From positions 1 to 64,000 of the forward strand of contig NZ_VYQF01000012.1 in assembly GCF_008710285.1 (NCBI RefSeq): DNA of 64,000 bases. The letters are read 5' to 3'. The notes under the pieces are model-generated. The model saw only the letters and a program-made list of their open reading frames with translations. It was not told the DNA's origin and ran no database searches. The stretch is from Ginsengibacter hankyongi. GTDB taxonomy: Bacteria > Bacteroidota > Bacteroidia > Chitinophagales > Chitinophagaceae. This document shows, in pieces, positions 36,195-45,722 of the stretch (position 1 is its first letter; every line of letters begins with the position of its first letter). The position numbers were made by a program, and so were the translations under genes.

Positions 36195-37703
36195 ATGCCT
36201 AAATCATCATTACATATTAATATTCCCGGACTTGTAGTTAATAGAAAAAATAAAACACCGGCGTATCGCCAGATATATGAGGGACTACGCAACATTATAT
36301 TAAATCGTCAAATACGGGAAGGGCAAAGGCTTCCCTCCTCCAGGATGTTAGCGGAAGATTTGAAGGTCTCACGCAATATTGTTTTGCTGGCTTACGAGCA
36401 ACTTGCACTGGAAGGGTATATCAATTCCGGTGTGGGCTCAGGATCGTATGTTTCCAAAAGCCTGGATCAGATTATAACTTACCCAAAACAAAAAGTATTA
36501 ACACCTAACATTAAAGTGAGTGAAACAAAGTCATTCGTAAATTTGAAGCACCCACTTTCTGAAAATATCATCAATACAGAAAGTGCAAAATCTTCGGTTA
36601 TACCTTTTCAAAATGGGATTCCTTCTTTTGACCAGTTTCCTTTTAAACAATGGGTTAAATGTGCTAACAAAATCTTCAGGGAATTTGAATTTTTGCATCT
36701 CGGTTATGATGATGCACAGGGCTTTTACCCGCTTCGCCAGTCTATCGCTGCATATTTAAGAACTAACCGTGCCTTGCAATGCGAGCCCGAACAAATAGTT
36801 ATTACGAACGGGGCGCAGCAGGCAATAAATATGATAGCCAAAATGCTGATTAAAAAAAATGATTTGTTCTGGATGGAAGACCCAGGCTACGCCAATGCCA
36901 AAGCTGCTTTTATGGAGGAAGGTGCATTACCCTGTTATATACCTCTTTCAAAAAATGGAATAAATGTAGATTGGGCAATAAAGCATTATCCAAAAGCAAA
37001 CCTCGTGTACGTTACCCCTTCTAATCAATTTCCTACGGGAGGAACTTTACCTCTTCCCAAAAGAATTCAATTACTTAACTGGGCACATAAAAATGACATG
37101 TGGATTATTGAAGATGATTACGATAGCGAATTTCGTTATTTTAAAAAACCTGTTGCCTCGTTACAGGGTTTAGATAATTTTGGAAGAGTGATTTACCTGG
37201 GTACGTTTAGTAAGATTTTATTTCCTGCTTTGCGAATTGGCTATCTTGTTTTGCCTTCCGTAGAAATTGCAAAAACATTTTCCAAAGCCAAGTCCTTTTT
37301 TGACCGGCAAAATTCAATAACCGACCAGGCTATATTACATGAATTTATGAAACAGGATTTTTTTGCTTCACACTTAAGAAAAATGAGGATACTCTATAAA
37401 AAAAGGCAGGACTTTCTTTGCAGCCAAATTCATAAATATGGCAAAGGAGTAATAAGAGTAGAAAAGCAGGATAGTGGTATGCATTTAATTGGATGGCTTC
37501 CCGATGGAATGGATGATAAAGTAATTTCAGAGTTCCTGCACTCGCACAATATTATTAGCACACCGTTGTCGCGTTACGCAAACAAGTTTGAAACGAAACC
37601 AGGGTTAATATTGGGCTATACCAGTTTTAACGAGAAGTATTTAAAGGACTATAGTATTAAATTAATTTCTTTTTTAAAGAAGATTACAGGAAGTTCCACA
37701 TAA
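36195..37703 (+). CDS. MocR-type transcriptional regulator (GntR + aminotransferase)
   Basis: This 502-aa protein has a GntR winged helix at residues about 15-85 (YRQIYEGLRNIILNRQIREG, LPSSRMLAEDLKVSRNIVL) joined to a class I aminotransferase-like domain from about 120. The PLP pocket shows ITNGAQQAINMIAKM, SNQFPTGGTLPLP, IIEDDYDSEF and the Schiff-base lysine in GTFSKILFPALRIG. MocR proteins such as PdxR and GabR sense vitamin B6 or an amino compound with PLP. No pyridoxine or GABA gene is adjacent. It is divergent from the small exported protein, and a terminator follows. Confidence 0.9.
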   Translation: MPKSSLHINIPGLVVNRKNKTPAYRQIYEGLRNIILNRQIREGQRLPSSRMLAEDLKVSRNIVLLAYEQLALEGYINSGVGSGSYVSKSLDQIITYPKQKVLTPNIKVSETKSFVNLKHPLSENIINTESAKSSVIPFQNGIPSFDQFPFKQWVKCANKIFREFEFLHLGYDDAQGFYPLRQSIAAYLRTNRALQCEPEQIVITNGAQQAINMIAKMLIKKNDLFWMEDPGYANAKAAFMEEGALPCYIPLSKNGINVDWAIKHYPKANLVYVTPSNQFPTGGTLPLPKRIQLLNWAHKNDMWIIEDDYDSEFRYFKKPVASLQGLDNFGRVIYLGTFSKILFPALRIGYLVLPSVEIAKTFSKAKSFFDRQNSITDQAILHEFMKQDFFASHLRKMRILYKKRQDFLCSQIHKYGKGVIRVEKQDSGMHLIGWLPDGMDDKVISEFLHSHNIISTPLSRYANKFETKPGLILGYTSFNEKYLKDYSIKLISFLKKITGSST

Positions 37704-38050
37704 GCATTAAGTTACGGTTATCAGATTTACCGGGGATTGAATTAAAATTTAGTTTATTTTCAAAACGCATCAATTTAATTAATTTCAATTATTATTCATA
37801 TCATTAATTATTTTATCTTACATGCAATTGTAAGATTATTTTTTCTCTCCCACCCGTTGAATCAGATGCTACCCTTTCAGTTTTGTTTATTGGTAAATGA
37901 TTTTATTATTTAACCTCATTCCTTTGAACAAATTCGATCGGTTTCCCGGCATAGTAAGATAAGAATAGATCAGGTGCAGATTTTTATATCTCGGGATTTT
38001 ATTGAATTAATTGCCAAGCAAAGAAATTTCTAATACTAAAAAATACAATT
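37704..38050 (+). terminator. Intergenic region with terminator after the MocR gene
   Basis: ATCTTACA (37815-37822) and TGTAAGAT (37829-37836) make an 8-bp stem with a 6-base loop, followed by TATTTTTTCT on the plus strand: a convincing intrinsic terminator about 110 bp after the stop codon. The rest of the 347-bp gap shows nothing further. Confidence 0.6.
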
Positions 38051-38311
38051 ATGCCAACAGTAATTATTCGTCACAAAGTAGGTGATTTCGATACATGGCT
38101 TAAAGGCCACCAAGACAGGGTGAATTTATTTGGTCCTGTAACATCCGGTTTACAGGAATTCCAGGATACAAATGACCCTAACTCGGTTGTGCTGGTAGTG
38201 GAGGTAACGGACATGGATAAACTAAATGAAATGATGAAAGATCCCGAAGTGCAGAAAAAGAAAGACCAGCACACAGTGATCGATCCGCTTATTATTTCAA
38301 TGCCGGTATAA
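38051..38311 (+). CDS. Small ferredoxin-like-fold (ABM-type) protein
   Basis: This 86-aa protein has alternating strands and helices (PTVIIRHKVGDFDTWLKGHQ, SVVLVVEVTDMDKLNEMM, TVIDPLIISMPV) like the dimeric alpha/beta barrel of antibiotic-biosynthesis-monooxygenase or DUF3764 proteins. No catalytic residue can be assigned. It stands alone between the MocR and sugar dehydrogenase genes. Function unknown. Confidence 0.7.
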   Translation: MPTVIIRHKVGDFDTWLKGHQDRVNLFGPVTSGLQEFQDTNDPNSVVLVVEVTDMDKLNEMMKDPEVQKKKDQHTVIDPLIISMPV

Positions 38312-38433
38312 TTTACAGCGTTTGCGTTTATGGCTTCCCGTGATGCGTCTCAATTTGTCATATAAAGATGACAATGGATTAATGCAAAACATTGAAATAT
38401 TAAATTACTTTCAATAAAATTTAAACTACTACT

Positions 38434-39663
38434 TTGCTAAGACCATCGGTTGGTGCCGTTATACTTTTATTTATTACTTGTCTCGTAGCATGTCATCCTT
38501 CAGTGGGAAAAGAGTTGGCAGATAAAAATAATCAACCGGCAAACGATTCAATTGATGTAAAGCTGCAATTAGTCACCGATGCCGCTGAACTTCCGGTTGA
38601 AGTAAAAGCGTCTCCCGATACTACACACCGCTTGTTCATTACCGATAATAAGGGAAAGATCCTGCTGCTTAAAAATGATTCATTACTTGCAAAGCCTTTT
38701 CTTAATATCTATGATAAAGTGGGGCAGCAGGATAAAAACTCGCCGGTTGGTAAAATCTTCAGCTTTGCATTGCATCCGCAATTTTCGGCAAACCGCAAAT
38801 TTTATGTTTGCTATACTGCGCCGACAAAAGTTCATGGGAACGCCTGTAAATTGGTTATTTCAGAATTTATGGTAAGTAAATCAAATCCTGATTTGGCGGA
38901 CCTTTCATCTGAGCATAAGGTAATGGAACTGGAAGGAAAAAATATTCAAAACAATGGAGCACAAATAATGTTTGGTCCTGGTGGTTATTTATATATTTCT
39001 ATCGGCGATGACGGGTTAGGCGACAGCAACTACATCCATCATGCGCAGGACTTAAAATCTTTAAATGGCAAATTGCTTCGCATCAATGTAAATAAATTGC
39101 CCTATACTATACCGGTAGATAATCCATTTGTGGCCACAAAAAATGCAAGGCCGGAAATATGGGCATATGGCTTTCGCAAATTATGGCACTACAATTTTGA
39201 TTCAACAACGAACGAGTTATTTGGCGGTGATGTAGGACAGGATAGGGAAGAAGAAATTGATATGGTGAAGAAGGGCGCCAACTATGGCTGGCCTGTAATG
39301 GAGGGTGACAGCATTTTTGTAAAAGGTAGCGTTATAAATGAATCGGCCTATACAGCGCCCATTAACTGTTACAGTCACAAAATCGGTATTTGTGTTATCG
39401 GTGGAAGTTTCTATTACGGAAATGAATTTCCTTCATTAAAGAATAAATATATTTTTGGTGATTTTAATGGCAGCATGTTTGCCCTTATGAAAAATACACA
39501 GGGTAACTGGATGAGGCAGCCCATTAAAATAATTAATAAACCTGCAGCTCCATTATTAATATGTGGATGTAATATTGATCCGGCCAACAACGTGTTTGTA
39601 ATGGGCATATTAAATACTAAAACAGGACCAAAGGGTGCAGTTTTTAAGATCGTCAAAATCTAA
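38434..39663 (+). CDS. PQQ-dependent sugar dehydrogenase-like lipoprotein
   Basis: The start is a TTG at 38434, because the frame is closed by a TAA 10 bp upstream and no ATG precedes the lipobox (LVAC, about residue 20). The 409-aa product has the six-bladed propeller of soluble glucose/aldose sugar dehydrogenases (GSDH/YliI/HHIP): IFSFALHPQFSANRKFYVCY, NNGAQIMFGPGGYLYISIGDDG, GKLLRINV, EIWAYGFRKLWHYNFD, GDVGQDREEEIDMVKKGANYGW. Homologues oxidise sugars using PQQ. PQQ synthesis genes are not in the window. A TTG start lowers certainty on the first residues only. Confidence 0.85.
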   Translation: MLRPSVGAVILLFITCLVACHPSVGKELADKNNQPANDSIDVKLQLVTDAAELPVEVKASPDTTHRLFITDNKGKILLLKNDSLLAKPFLNIYDKVGQQDKNSPVGKIFSFALHPQFSANRKFYVCYTAPTKVHGNACKLVISEFMVSKSNPDLADLSSEHKVMELEGKNIQNNGAQIMFGPGGYLYISIGDDGLGDSNYIHHAQDLKSLNGKLLRINVNKLPYTIPVDNPFVATKNARPEIWAYGFRKLWHYNFDSTTNELFGGDVGQDREEEIDMVKKGANYGWPVMEGDSIFVKGSVINESAYTAPINCYSHKIGICVIGGSFYYGNEFPSLKNKYIFGDFNGSMFALMKNTQGNWMRQPIKIINKPAAPLLICGCNIDPANNVFVMGILNTKTGPKGAVFKIVKI

Positions 39664-39841
39664 AGCAATTTATCGCGGAAACATTATTTCCAACTAATGA
39701 CAGCGTTTATGTCAGAACTTAACAGGAGGTTATATAGAATCCTTCTTCAGAACCATTTATATTTACAAAAAAAGCACGATCGCTCTTCCAGCTAATTTTT
39801 TTACCTGCAAAAAGAAATTGTTACTTAACTATTCGCGTAGT

Positions 39842-41557
39842 ATGCATTATCAGCTTCACATACAATTGAAAAATCTAAATAACAGATCTTCTTCCGTACT
39901 TATTATACTCGGTATAGGATTGCTTTGTTCATTTAATGTAACAGTAAGGCATATACGAAATATTAAAAGCGGAAAGTTGCATCCCAAAATTGTTAACATT
40001 GTAAATTTTATTCGTTTACTGGAACCAAGAGATAGCGCGGTTACGGAAGAGGTTTTGTATGAAACGGTAGTGAAGCAGGTAGCCACCATGAAAAAATATA
40101 AACTGGGTGGCACTTTCTTATTACAATATGATGCGTTACTTGATCCCCGTTATCAAAAATTATTAAAAAGCCTTTCCCGTGATTCCTTTGAAATTGGTGC
40201 CTGGTGGGAAATTCCGCAGCCGCTTGTTGAGAAAGCCGGGCTAAAATGGAGAGGCCGTTATCCGTGGGACTGGCGGGCAAACATAGGCTTCTCTACAGGC
40301 TATACCCCTGCTGAACGTGAGAAACTTGTGGATGTGTATATGAGCGATTTTAAAAAGATTTTCGGCTACTACCCTAAGTCAGTTGGTTCATGGTTTATTG
40401 ATGCGCATACGTTAAATTATCTTTATAAAAAGTATAAGATTGTTGCCTCCTGTAATTGTAAAGATCAATACGGCACTGATGGCTACACATTGTGGGGCGG
40501 TTATTGGAACCAGGCATATTATTCCAGCAAAATAAATTCGTACATGCCCGCCCAGCATGAACGCAACCAGGTTGCTGTACCTGTGTTCAGGATGCTCGGA
40601 AGTGATCCTGTACGACAGTACGATAATGAGCTTGGAACAGGCAGGCAGGGAGTTATTACACTGGAGCCTGTTTATCCCGATGCCGGCGGCGACTCAGCAT
40701 GGGTTAACTGGTACTTTAAAGAGTTCATCAATGGCAGTGATATGGAATATGCTTATGTGCAGGCAGGGCAGGAAAATTCGTTTACATGGAAAGCAATGGC
40801 AAAAGGATTCCAAATGCAAATGGCTTTAATTGCCTGTTTACGTGATGAAAAGAAATTAAAAGTTGAAACACTGGCGCAATCTGGGCAATGGTTTAAGGAA
40901 CATTATAAAGTTACTCCCGCAACTTCGGTTACTGTTACAAAAGATTTAAAAGGAAGCGACAACAAGACTGTATGGTTCGATAGCCGGTTTTACCGTGCCA
41001 ATTTATTATGGGAGAAGGGCACTTTGCGTTTCCGCGATATTCATTTATTTAATGAAAATTTTCCTTCCGTTTATACCAATGAAAAAGCTACTTCAAACGA
41101 ATGTTCATTTTTTACACTTCCTTTCGTAGATGGGTATGCCTGGAGTGCTCCCGGTAAAATTGCCGGTTTGCGTTTTAAAAATATTGTGGATGGAAAAGAA
41201 GTATTGATGAAAGGTGGCAACCCGGCTATAACCGACTCCATTGCAGGTAAATTGCGTATATCGTGGCCACTGGAATCGCTTAAGGATACTCTTGTTATTG
41301 ACATAGATGAGCAGCAAATAAAGATGAAACTTGAAGGAGTAGAATCCGTCACCTGGTTTCTTGATTTAACCACTGATGATAATGCAAAACTGCCTTTTAA
41401 AAAGATAATCTCCACCCGGGTGGATTGTGAATTTGAAGGAATGAAGTATCCTGTTAAAGCGGTAAAAGGTGCTTTTTCCAAATTAAATAGTGGTGTTTTT
41501 AGAATTACCCCGCATAACAATACTTTAATATTAAACCTTGCAGCGGGTAAGCTTTAA
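39842..41557 (+). CDS. Large secreted protein, NodB/glycosidase-like fold, function unknown
   Basis: The ATG at 39842 (MHYQLHIQLKNLNNRSSS) gives 571 aa; an upstream in-frame TTG at 39818 is less likely. A hydrophobic stretch (SVLIILGIGLLCSFNVTV) serves as signal or anchor. Residues about 55-330 look like a polysaccharide-deacetylase/glycoside-hydrolase barrel: TFLLQYDALLDPRYQKLLKS, FEIGAWWEI, GYYPKSVGSWFIDAHTLNYL. The last 200 residues are beta-rich with no recognised domain. Homologues known to me in Bacteroidota are uncharacterised. The HEW-type metal triad of NodB is not evident, so activity cannot be claimed. Confidence 0.7.
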   Translation: MHYQLHIQLKNLNNRSSSVLIILGIGLLCSFNVTVRHIRNIKSGKLHPKIVNIVNFIRLLEPRDSAVTEEVLYETVVKQVATMKKYKLGGTFLLQYDALLDPRYQKLLKSLSRDSFEIGAWWEIPQPLVEKAGLKWRGRYPWDWRANIGFSTGYTPAEREKLVDVYMSDFKKIFGYYPKSVGSWFIDAHTLNYLYKKYKIVASCNCKDQYGTDGYTLWGGYWNQAYYSSKINSYMPAQHERNQVAVPVFRMLGSDPVRQYDNELGTGRQGVITLEPVYPDAGGDSAWVNWYFKEFINGSDMEYAYVQAGQENSFTWKAMAKGFQMQMALIACLRDEKKLKVETLAQSGQWFKEHYKVTPATSVTVTKDLKGSDNKTVWFDSRFYRANLLWEKGTLRFRDIHLFNENFPSVYTNEKATSNECSFFTLPFVDGYAWSAPGKIAGLRFKNIVDGKEVLMKGGNPAITDSIAGKLRISWPLESLKDTLVIDIDEQQIKMKLEGVESVTWFLDLTTDDNAKLPFKKIISTRVDCEFEGMKYPVKAVKGAFSKLNSGVFRITPHNNTLILNLAAGKL

Positions 41558-41859
41558 TGTTAGAGATACTATAAATAAATCCACCAGGATATTTCTCATC
41601 ACGCACAGGGGAGGGGTCGGGTCCTGCTGCTTTTCATGCTGTCCAAATCTTTATCGGTTTAGGAATATACATTCCTGCAAAAATTGTTTGCGCTTACATT
41701 TGAATTAATTTTATTTTTGACTGTTGGTTTTTTATAATGAAATTAAAAGTTTATTGTAGCGATATATTAACTACTTCTTCTAACGGCCTCAACATTTTCT
41801 TTCAGTGTGCCAATATTTATCGTTACCTGAATTAAAATCAACCCCGTTTTGTTTTACTA
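41558..41859. other. Intergenic region with REP-like fragment
   Basis: A fragment at about 41606-41628 (acaggggaggggtcgggtcc) resembles the inverse of the cctcaccccaaccctctcc repeats at 9214 and 15087, without a complete hairpin. Nothing else is supported. Confidence 0.3.
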
Positions 41860-42279
41860 TTGGATACAAGAAGAGAATTTATTAAGAAAGCAAGTCTGTT
41901 GTCTGGTGGTGCAGGCATATGGACAGTTTGCCCGCATCGATTCAAAAAGCAATTACAATTAATCCTGATCCCGGAGCTACTTACGAGATGCAGAACACGT
42001 TGTTTTCCTGATGCAGGAAAACCGTTCTTTTGATCATTGTTTTGGTACGCTGCAGGGTGTAAGAGGTTTTAATGATCCGCGTTTTATAAAGGTGTGCGCA
42101 CTATTGTTTTAGAAAAAGCGGGTGCTGCAGTAATTACTTTTGACTTACGGGATAGTTTTAATTGGTACGATATCACAGTTGCAATAAAAGGTAATAGCTT
42201 ATTTGAGAAAAGATATGCCGGCCGGGTAGAAACGTGTAAGCCTGGTAAAAGCGATCCATTTATGGGAAAGCAGTTGTAG
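41860..42279 (+). pseudogene. Phosphocholine-specific phospholipase C remnant
   Basis: The start of a Tat-exported phospholipase C is recognisable: REFIKKASLLSGGAG from 41860, then, after a shift of frame, [17 protein letters not shown], then another shift and [16 protein letters not shown], the invariant metal-site region. At about 42093 the sequence jumps to the family's C-terminal domain (FDLRDSFNWYDITVAIKG, FEKRYAGRVETCKPGK) and stops at 42279. About 700 codons are missing and at least two frameshifts are present, so no product is possible. Intact enzymes hydrolyse phosphatidylcholine in the periplasm. Confidence 0.85.
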
Positions 42280-42424
42280 GAAGTTGATGCCAAAAGCAAT
42301 AATTGGCTTCGGATTACACGAGGGGTATGGTAAATATCGAGGTGAACGTATTGTAGCAAATGCATTGCGAGACTTCTGTACAGCTACCATCAACAAGAAA
42401 AATAAAAGATTGCCGACCTCAGGC

Positions 42425-42444
42425 AGCGGGTAGCGATACCCGCT
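42425..42444. repeat. Short perfect hairpin (REP-like)
   Basis: AGCGGGTA (42425-42432) and TACCCGCT (42437-42444) form a perfect 8-bp stem with loop GCGA. It lies between the phospholipase remnant and the convergent UpxY gene. Without a U-tract on either side it is more likely a repeat element than a terminator. Confidence 0.45.
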
Positions 42445-42514
42445 ACGAAAAGATATTATAACATATTAATTATGCTCCCAGAAACGCGGGCTACAGTATA
42501 GCGTACTATTTAAA

Positions 42515-43054
42515 CTATCCTCTTATGGTGGAATCCAAAACTTCTTTATCCAGAAGTAGTTCTCTGCTCCATCTGCCGGTATCTTCTGTGTGAGCTACCA
42601 TTGTATAGCCCAAAGAAGGAAGATTAACTTTTATAACCCTGTTTTTTATAATCCAAATTTTGCCATCCATCTGGTACAAGTTATCACCAAGGATGCTGCC
42701 TTTAAAGTACGAATCTATGTGACACTTTTCTAAACTAATTTCCAGGTGATTACTTGAAAATTCCTTTATGGCATCTATCTCATCAATGCTAATAATGGCG
42801 GGCTTGCTGCCATAATAGACTATATTTAAAACATTATCCACTTTTTTGCAAAGCGCTGCAATCTCGCTTTCAGTCGTTTTTACGAAAACATAAGAAGGAA
42901 ATAAAGGTTCCTTTTTATATTTAATCCGCATAAACGATTGAGATTTCCTGCCCACTTGTGGACAGAAGTTTTCAACTTTTAATTTAGAGAGTGAACCAGT
43001 TACCTTGATTTCACAATGTGGTTTCGTGTAAAGAACATACCAATTTTTCTGCAT
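42515..43054 (-). CDS. UpxY-type NusG-family antiterminator (orphan)
   Basis: The 179-aa protein has a NusG NGN domain at the N-terminus (NWYVLYTKPHCEIKV, CPQVGRKSQS, EPLFPSYVFVKT) and a KOW-like tail (FKGSILGDNLYQMDGKIWII). UpxY proteins let RNA polymerase read through capsule or exopolysaccharide operons in Bacteroides. Normally they head such an operon; here nothing that follows on the minus strand is polysaccharide-related, since the next DNA is the phospholipase remnant. The original operon may have been deleted or the protein acts on a distant locus. Confidence 0.82.
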   Translation of the reverse strand: MQKNWYVLYTKPHCEIKVTGSLSKLKVENFCPQVGRKSQSFMRIKYKKEPLFPSYVFVKTTESEIAALCKKVDNVLNIVYYGSKPAIISIDEIDAIKEFSSNHLEISLEKCHIDSYFKGSILGDNLYQMDGKIWIIKNRVIKVNLPSLGYTMVAHTEDTGRWSRELLLDKEVLDSTIRG

Positions 43055-43628
43055 AAATATTCAATTTGAATGTAATGTTGCAGAATTTCAAAGGATGATA
43101 TGACGTATTTTAATGATGCAGAATTTCAAAGGATGGAGTGAAGCATTAAGATGCGGAGGTTGTACCCTTCAGCTTAAAGTCTTAATTGATTACTTATCAA
43201 CAACTTTATTGCCAAAAAACCGGGTATGCCATTTATTCATCAAATAATGTTTGTAGAATAGGACGCGATAAAGGTATTACATTTTTTAATACAAAGCAAG
43301 TCCTTATGTGTCGTGCATTATCATTGGATTGTTATAATTAAAAACATGGCTGGCTCTTTATTATCTTTTCGTTATTACTTTTAACCGAGCAAAATTTACG
43401 GGGAATCTCTTCCCAAGTTGATGATTTTCATACCCAATAACAATGCAATCCCATTCCCGGTATTGTAACATAAAATGTTTTAACCGATTTGTTTCGAACA
43501 ATATATTGCCGCAGAAAGATTCAACAGTATTTGTCCAAATCAGCCCGGCAGAAAGTCTATTTCATACCCTGCAGCCACCAATTTAGGCATGTAATTTTGT
43601 TTCTTTCAAAATCATAAACTGTAATACG
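43055..43628. other. Gene-free stretch with a direct repeat and a decayed frame
   Basis: The 18-base sequence gcagaatttcaaaggatg occurs at 43080-43097 and again at 43118-43135, with one mismatch just outside each copy. Further on, the minus strand from about 43561 to 43361 holds an open frame with protein-like composition (LIWTNTVESFCGNILFE, FMLQYREWDCIVIGYENHQL, RFPVNFARLKVITKR) but no start codon at its head. It may be the 3' remnant of a lost gene of unknown family. Confidence 0.35.
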
Positions 43629-44120
43629 ATGAATACGCCAGATTTTAAAACTACTCTACTTGTAGACCAAACTCCAAAAGAAGTATTTGAGGCTATTAAT
43701 AATGTTCGTGGGTGGTGGTCCGAGGAAATTGAAGGTAGCACTTGCAAACAAAATGAAGTATTTGACTATCATTACGCAGATGTTCATCGTGCCAAAATGA
43801 AAATAACCGAACTCGTTCCCTACAAAAAAGTAGTTTGGCTTGTGCTGGAAAACTATTTTAAGTCTACAAAAGACAAAAACGAATGGGGTGGCACAAAAAT
43901 TATTTTTGAAATTGATGAAAAGGACAGCAAAACGCAGCTCGTTTTTACTCACCATGGACTGGTTTCCGAATATGAATGTTTTGATATCTGCAGGGAGGCG
44001 TGGACCAATTATATCCAAAACAGCCTGCGCAACCTGGTGTGCACCGGTAAAGGCCAGCCCAACGCAGCGGGCAAACCGCAAACCGAACATGAAAAGAAAC
44101 TAGGGTCCCTGTATAAATGA
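43629..44120 (+). CDS. SRPBCC/AHSA1-family protein
   Basis: This 163-aa protein has the START/AHSA1 fold, a helix-grip that binds small hydrophobic ligands: TTLLVDQTPKEVFEAINNVR, GWWSEEIEGSTCKQ, MKITELVPYKKVVWLVLENY, and TQLVFTHHGLVSEYECFDIC. Family members act as activators of Hsp90-like proteins, polyketide cyclases or unknown binders. Directly downstream lies a decayed paralogue, so the gene was duplicated in tandem. The role is unknown. Confidence 0.85.
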   Translation: MNTPDFKTTLLVDQTPKEVFEAINNVRGWWSEEIEGSTCKQNEVFDYHYADVHRAKMKITELVPYKKVVWLVLENYFKSTKDKNEWGGTKIIFEIDEKDSKTQLVFTHHGLVSEYECFDICREAWTNYIQNSLRNLVCTGKGQPNAAGKPQTEHEKKLGSLYK

Positions 44121-44172
44121 AGGCCCTTGGTTTGCAACAGCGCAATTTTTCTATTAGCGAACAACTTATTAA

Positions 44173-44480
44173 ATGAAAGAACAGGATTATGGTACAGGAA
44201 TTAGCATAAATACTTCTTTAGAATTATTAGCATTAATAATGGTGCAAATCGATGAAACTTCTATAACGATGCAAATTGGTTGAATTAATTCCTACAGGAA
44301 AATTGCCTTGGCATTTGATTGATTTTTATAAGCACTGGCTAAAGATAAGCAGGAAGGAAACAAGAATATTTCGACGAATTTAGCAGCAAAGAATGCCACA
44401 CATATCACTTTCACACACGTTGGCATTGCCCATTCAAGTTCTGCGGTAAATGATACCGGGGTAAACATTAGCGTTATCTG
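44173..44480 (+). pseudogene. Decayed AHSA1/SRPBCC paralogue
   Basis: A translation across three frames recovers the family in order: MKEQDYGTGISINTSLELL from the ATG at 44173, then ELIPTGKLPWHLIDFYKHWL (cf. ELVPYKKVVWLVLENY in the intact copy), then THITFTHVGIAHSS (cf. LVFTHHGLVSEYE). A deletion of about 40 residues and frameshifts remove function. It is the inactive second copy of the tandem pair. Confidence 0.75.
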
Positions 44481-44556
44481 ACCCTTGCCTATCATTGTCG
44501 GGCCTCTACAAAGGTAATATACCAAAAAAGAGGAGGGAAGCAATGAAAGGGTTTTC

Positions 44557-45402
44557 TCACTCTATCTTCCCGATAATACTCCAGTCATCCGGGCCATGCC
44601 CTTTTTTTATCCATTTATCCATCAGGTCGGCTACCGGAGGAATTACAGTTAACGGGATGTTCTTGCTTGCCGCTTCCTGCATAAACAGTCCGGTATCTTT
44701 TCTTGCCATATCCAGTCTCCATGATGGGTTACTGAAATCGTCAGCTGTCATTCGTTTTAACCTGGCCGGTAATGCGCTGGCCGGGTTCCATTCACTAAAT
44801 AATTGTAACAATTCGCTAACGGAAATACCGGACGCATGTGCAAAAGAAATCATATCAGCAATGGCTCCTGTAAAGGCCACCAGAAAAAGGTTTCCGGTCA
44901 GTTTCATTGCCGCGGCTTTGCCTGGTTCTTCACCCAAATTGATCAGCTTTCCGGTTAAAGCGGATAACTGAGGTTCTAGTTTTTTAACCAATCGCTGGTC
45001 CCCGGACACTAACATAAAACCCGTACTTTCCAGTGCATTCTGCGGACCCATAAATACCGGCGCATGCTGGTATAAAAATCCCTTGCTTTGCCATTCGGCT
45101 GTTCTTTTTTTGGCACCTTCCACTGACGTAGTTGTGTGGTCCACAATAATGGTTCCCTTTGCGAGTCCCGGTTCAGCTTCGCTTAATGCTACATCTACAG
45201 TAGCGTCGTCTTTTAGTGCAAGATGAACAATCTCTGCATTACTCACTGCGGCAGCGATGTCCTCCAAAGCCTTTGCGCCATATTGTTCCAGGTCCTTCGC
45301 TTTGGAGGCAGTGCGGTTCCAAACCTGCACCGTTTCTCCTTTGCTGATCATAGCTCTTACAAAACCATGTCCCAACAGCCCGGTTCCTAAAAATGCTTTC
45401 AT
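44557..45402 (-). CDS. NAD(P)-dependent oxidoreductase (beta-hydroxyacid dehydrogenase family)
   Basis: The 281-aa protein has a Rossmann start (MKAFLGTGLLGHGFVRAMI, glycine motif GTGLLG), VWNRTASKAKDLEQ and HLALKDDATVDVAL, followed by the helical substrate domain with the catalytic lysine in PGKAAAMKLTGNLFLV (about residue 165). It belongs to the 3-hydroxyisobutyrate dehydrogenase/GLYR1 group, which reduces succinic semialdehyde, glyoxylate or related compounds. No partner gene indicates a pathway, so the substrate stays open. The gene is transcribed alone. Confidence 0.87.
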   Translation of the reverse strand: MKAFLGTGLLGHGFVRAMISKGETVQVWNRTASKAKDLEQYGAKALEDIAAAVSNAEIVHLALKDDATVDVALSEAEPGLAKGTIIVDHTTTSVEGAKKRTAEWQSKGFLYQHAPVFMGPQNALESTGFMLVSGDQRLVKKLEPQLSALTGKLINLGEEPGKAAAMKLTGNLFLVAFTGAIADMISFAHASGISVSELLQLFSEWNPASALPARLKRMTADDFSNPSWRLDMARKDTGLFMQEAASKNIPLTVIPPVADLMDKWIKKGHGPDDWSIIGKIE

Positions 45403-45722
45403 ATTCTTATGTTTTTTTGTAAAGTTAAGTGGGATGTGCCACTTTAGCCATTGGCTATTGACGGCATCTCGCCAATATTGTTCTTCATTTTATAAAAGAT
45501 ATGCAATCAGCAAAAATACTAAAGCAGTAAATTACTTTTTGAGCCCGGACCTGTGGCTAGCGGGTAAGGCTATACGACAATATTTTTCCGTTCAACCTTA
45601 GATATATCAATACAAATAGAGCAGCGATATTTTGGTTGTAAACTTGCCTTGAACAGAAGATCTTTTAAACCAAATACAACGCACAAAACTATACGACGAT
45701 GACGTCTGCGGGAAAGACTCCT
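45403..45722. other. Intergenic region without recognised features
   Basis: These 320 bp lie between the oxidoreductase start and the histidine-kinase stop, both minus strand. No reading frame, hairpin or promoter could be supported. Confidence 0.4.

Noticed and set aside
42296-42433. 48-codon plus-strand open frame after the phospholipase remnant
   Set aside because: It lacks any recognised motif and ends within a repeat; it is possibly a further fragment but cannot be supported.
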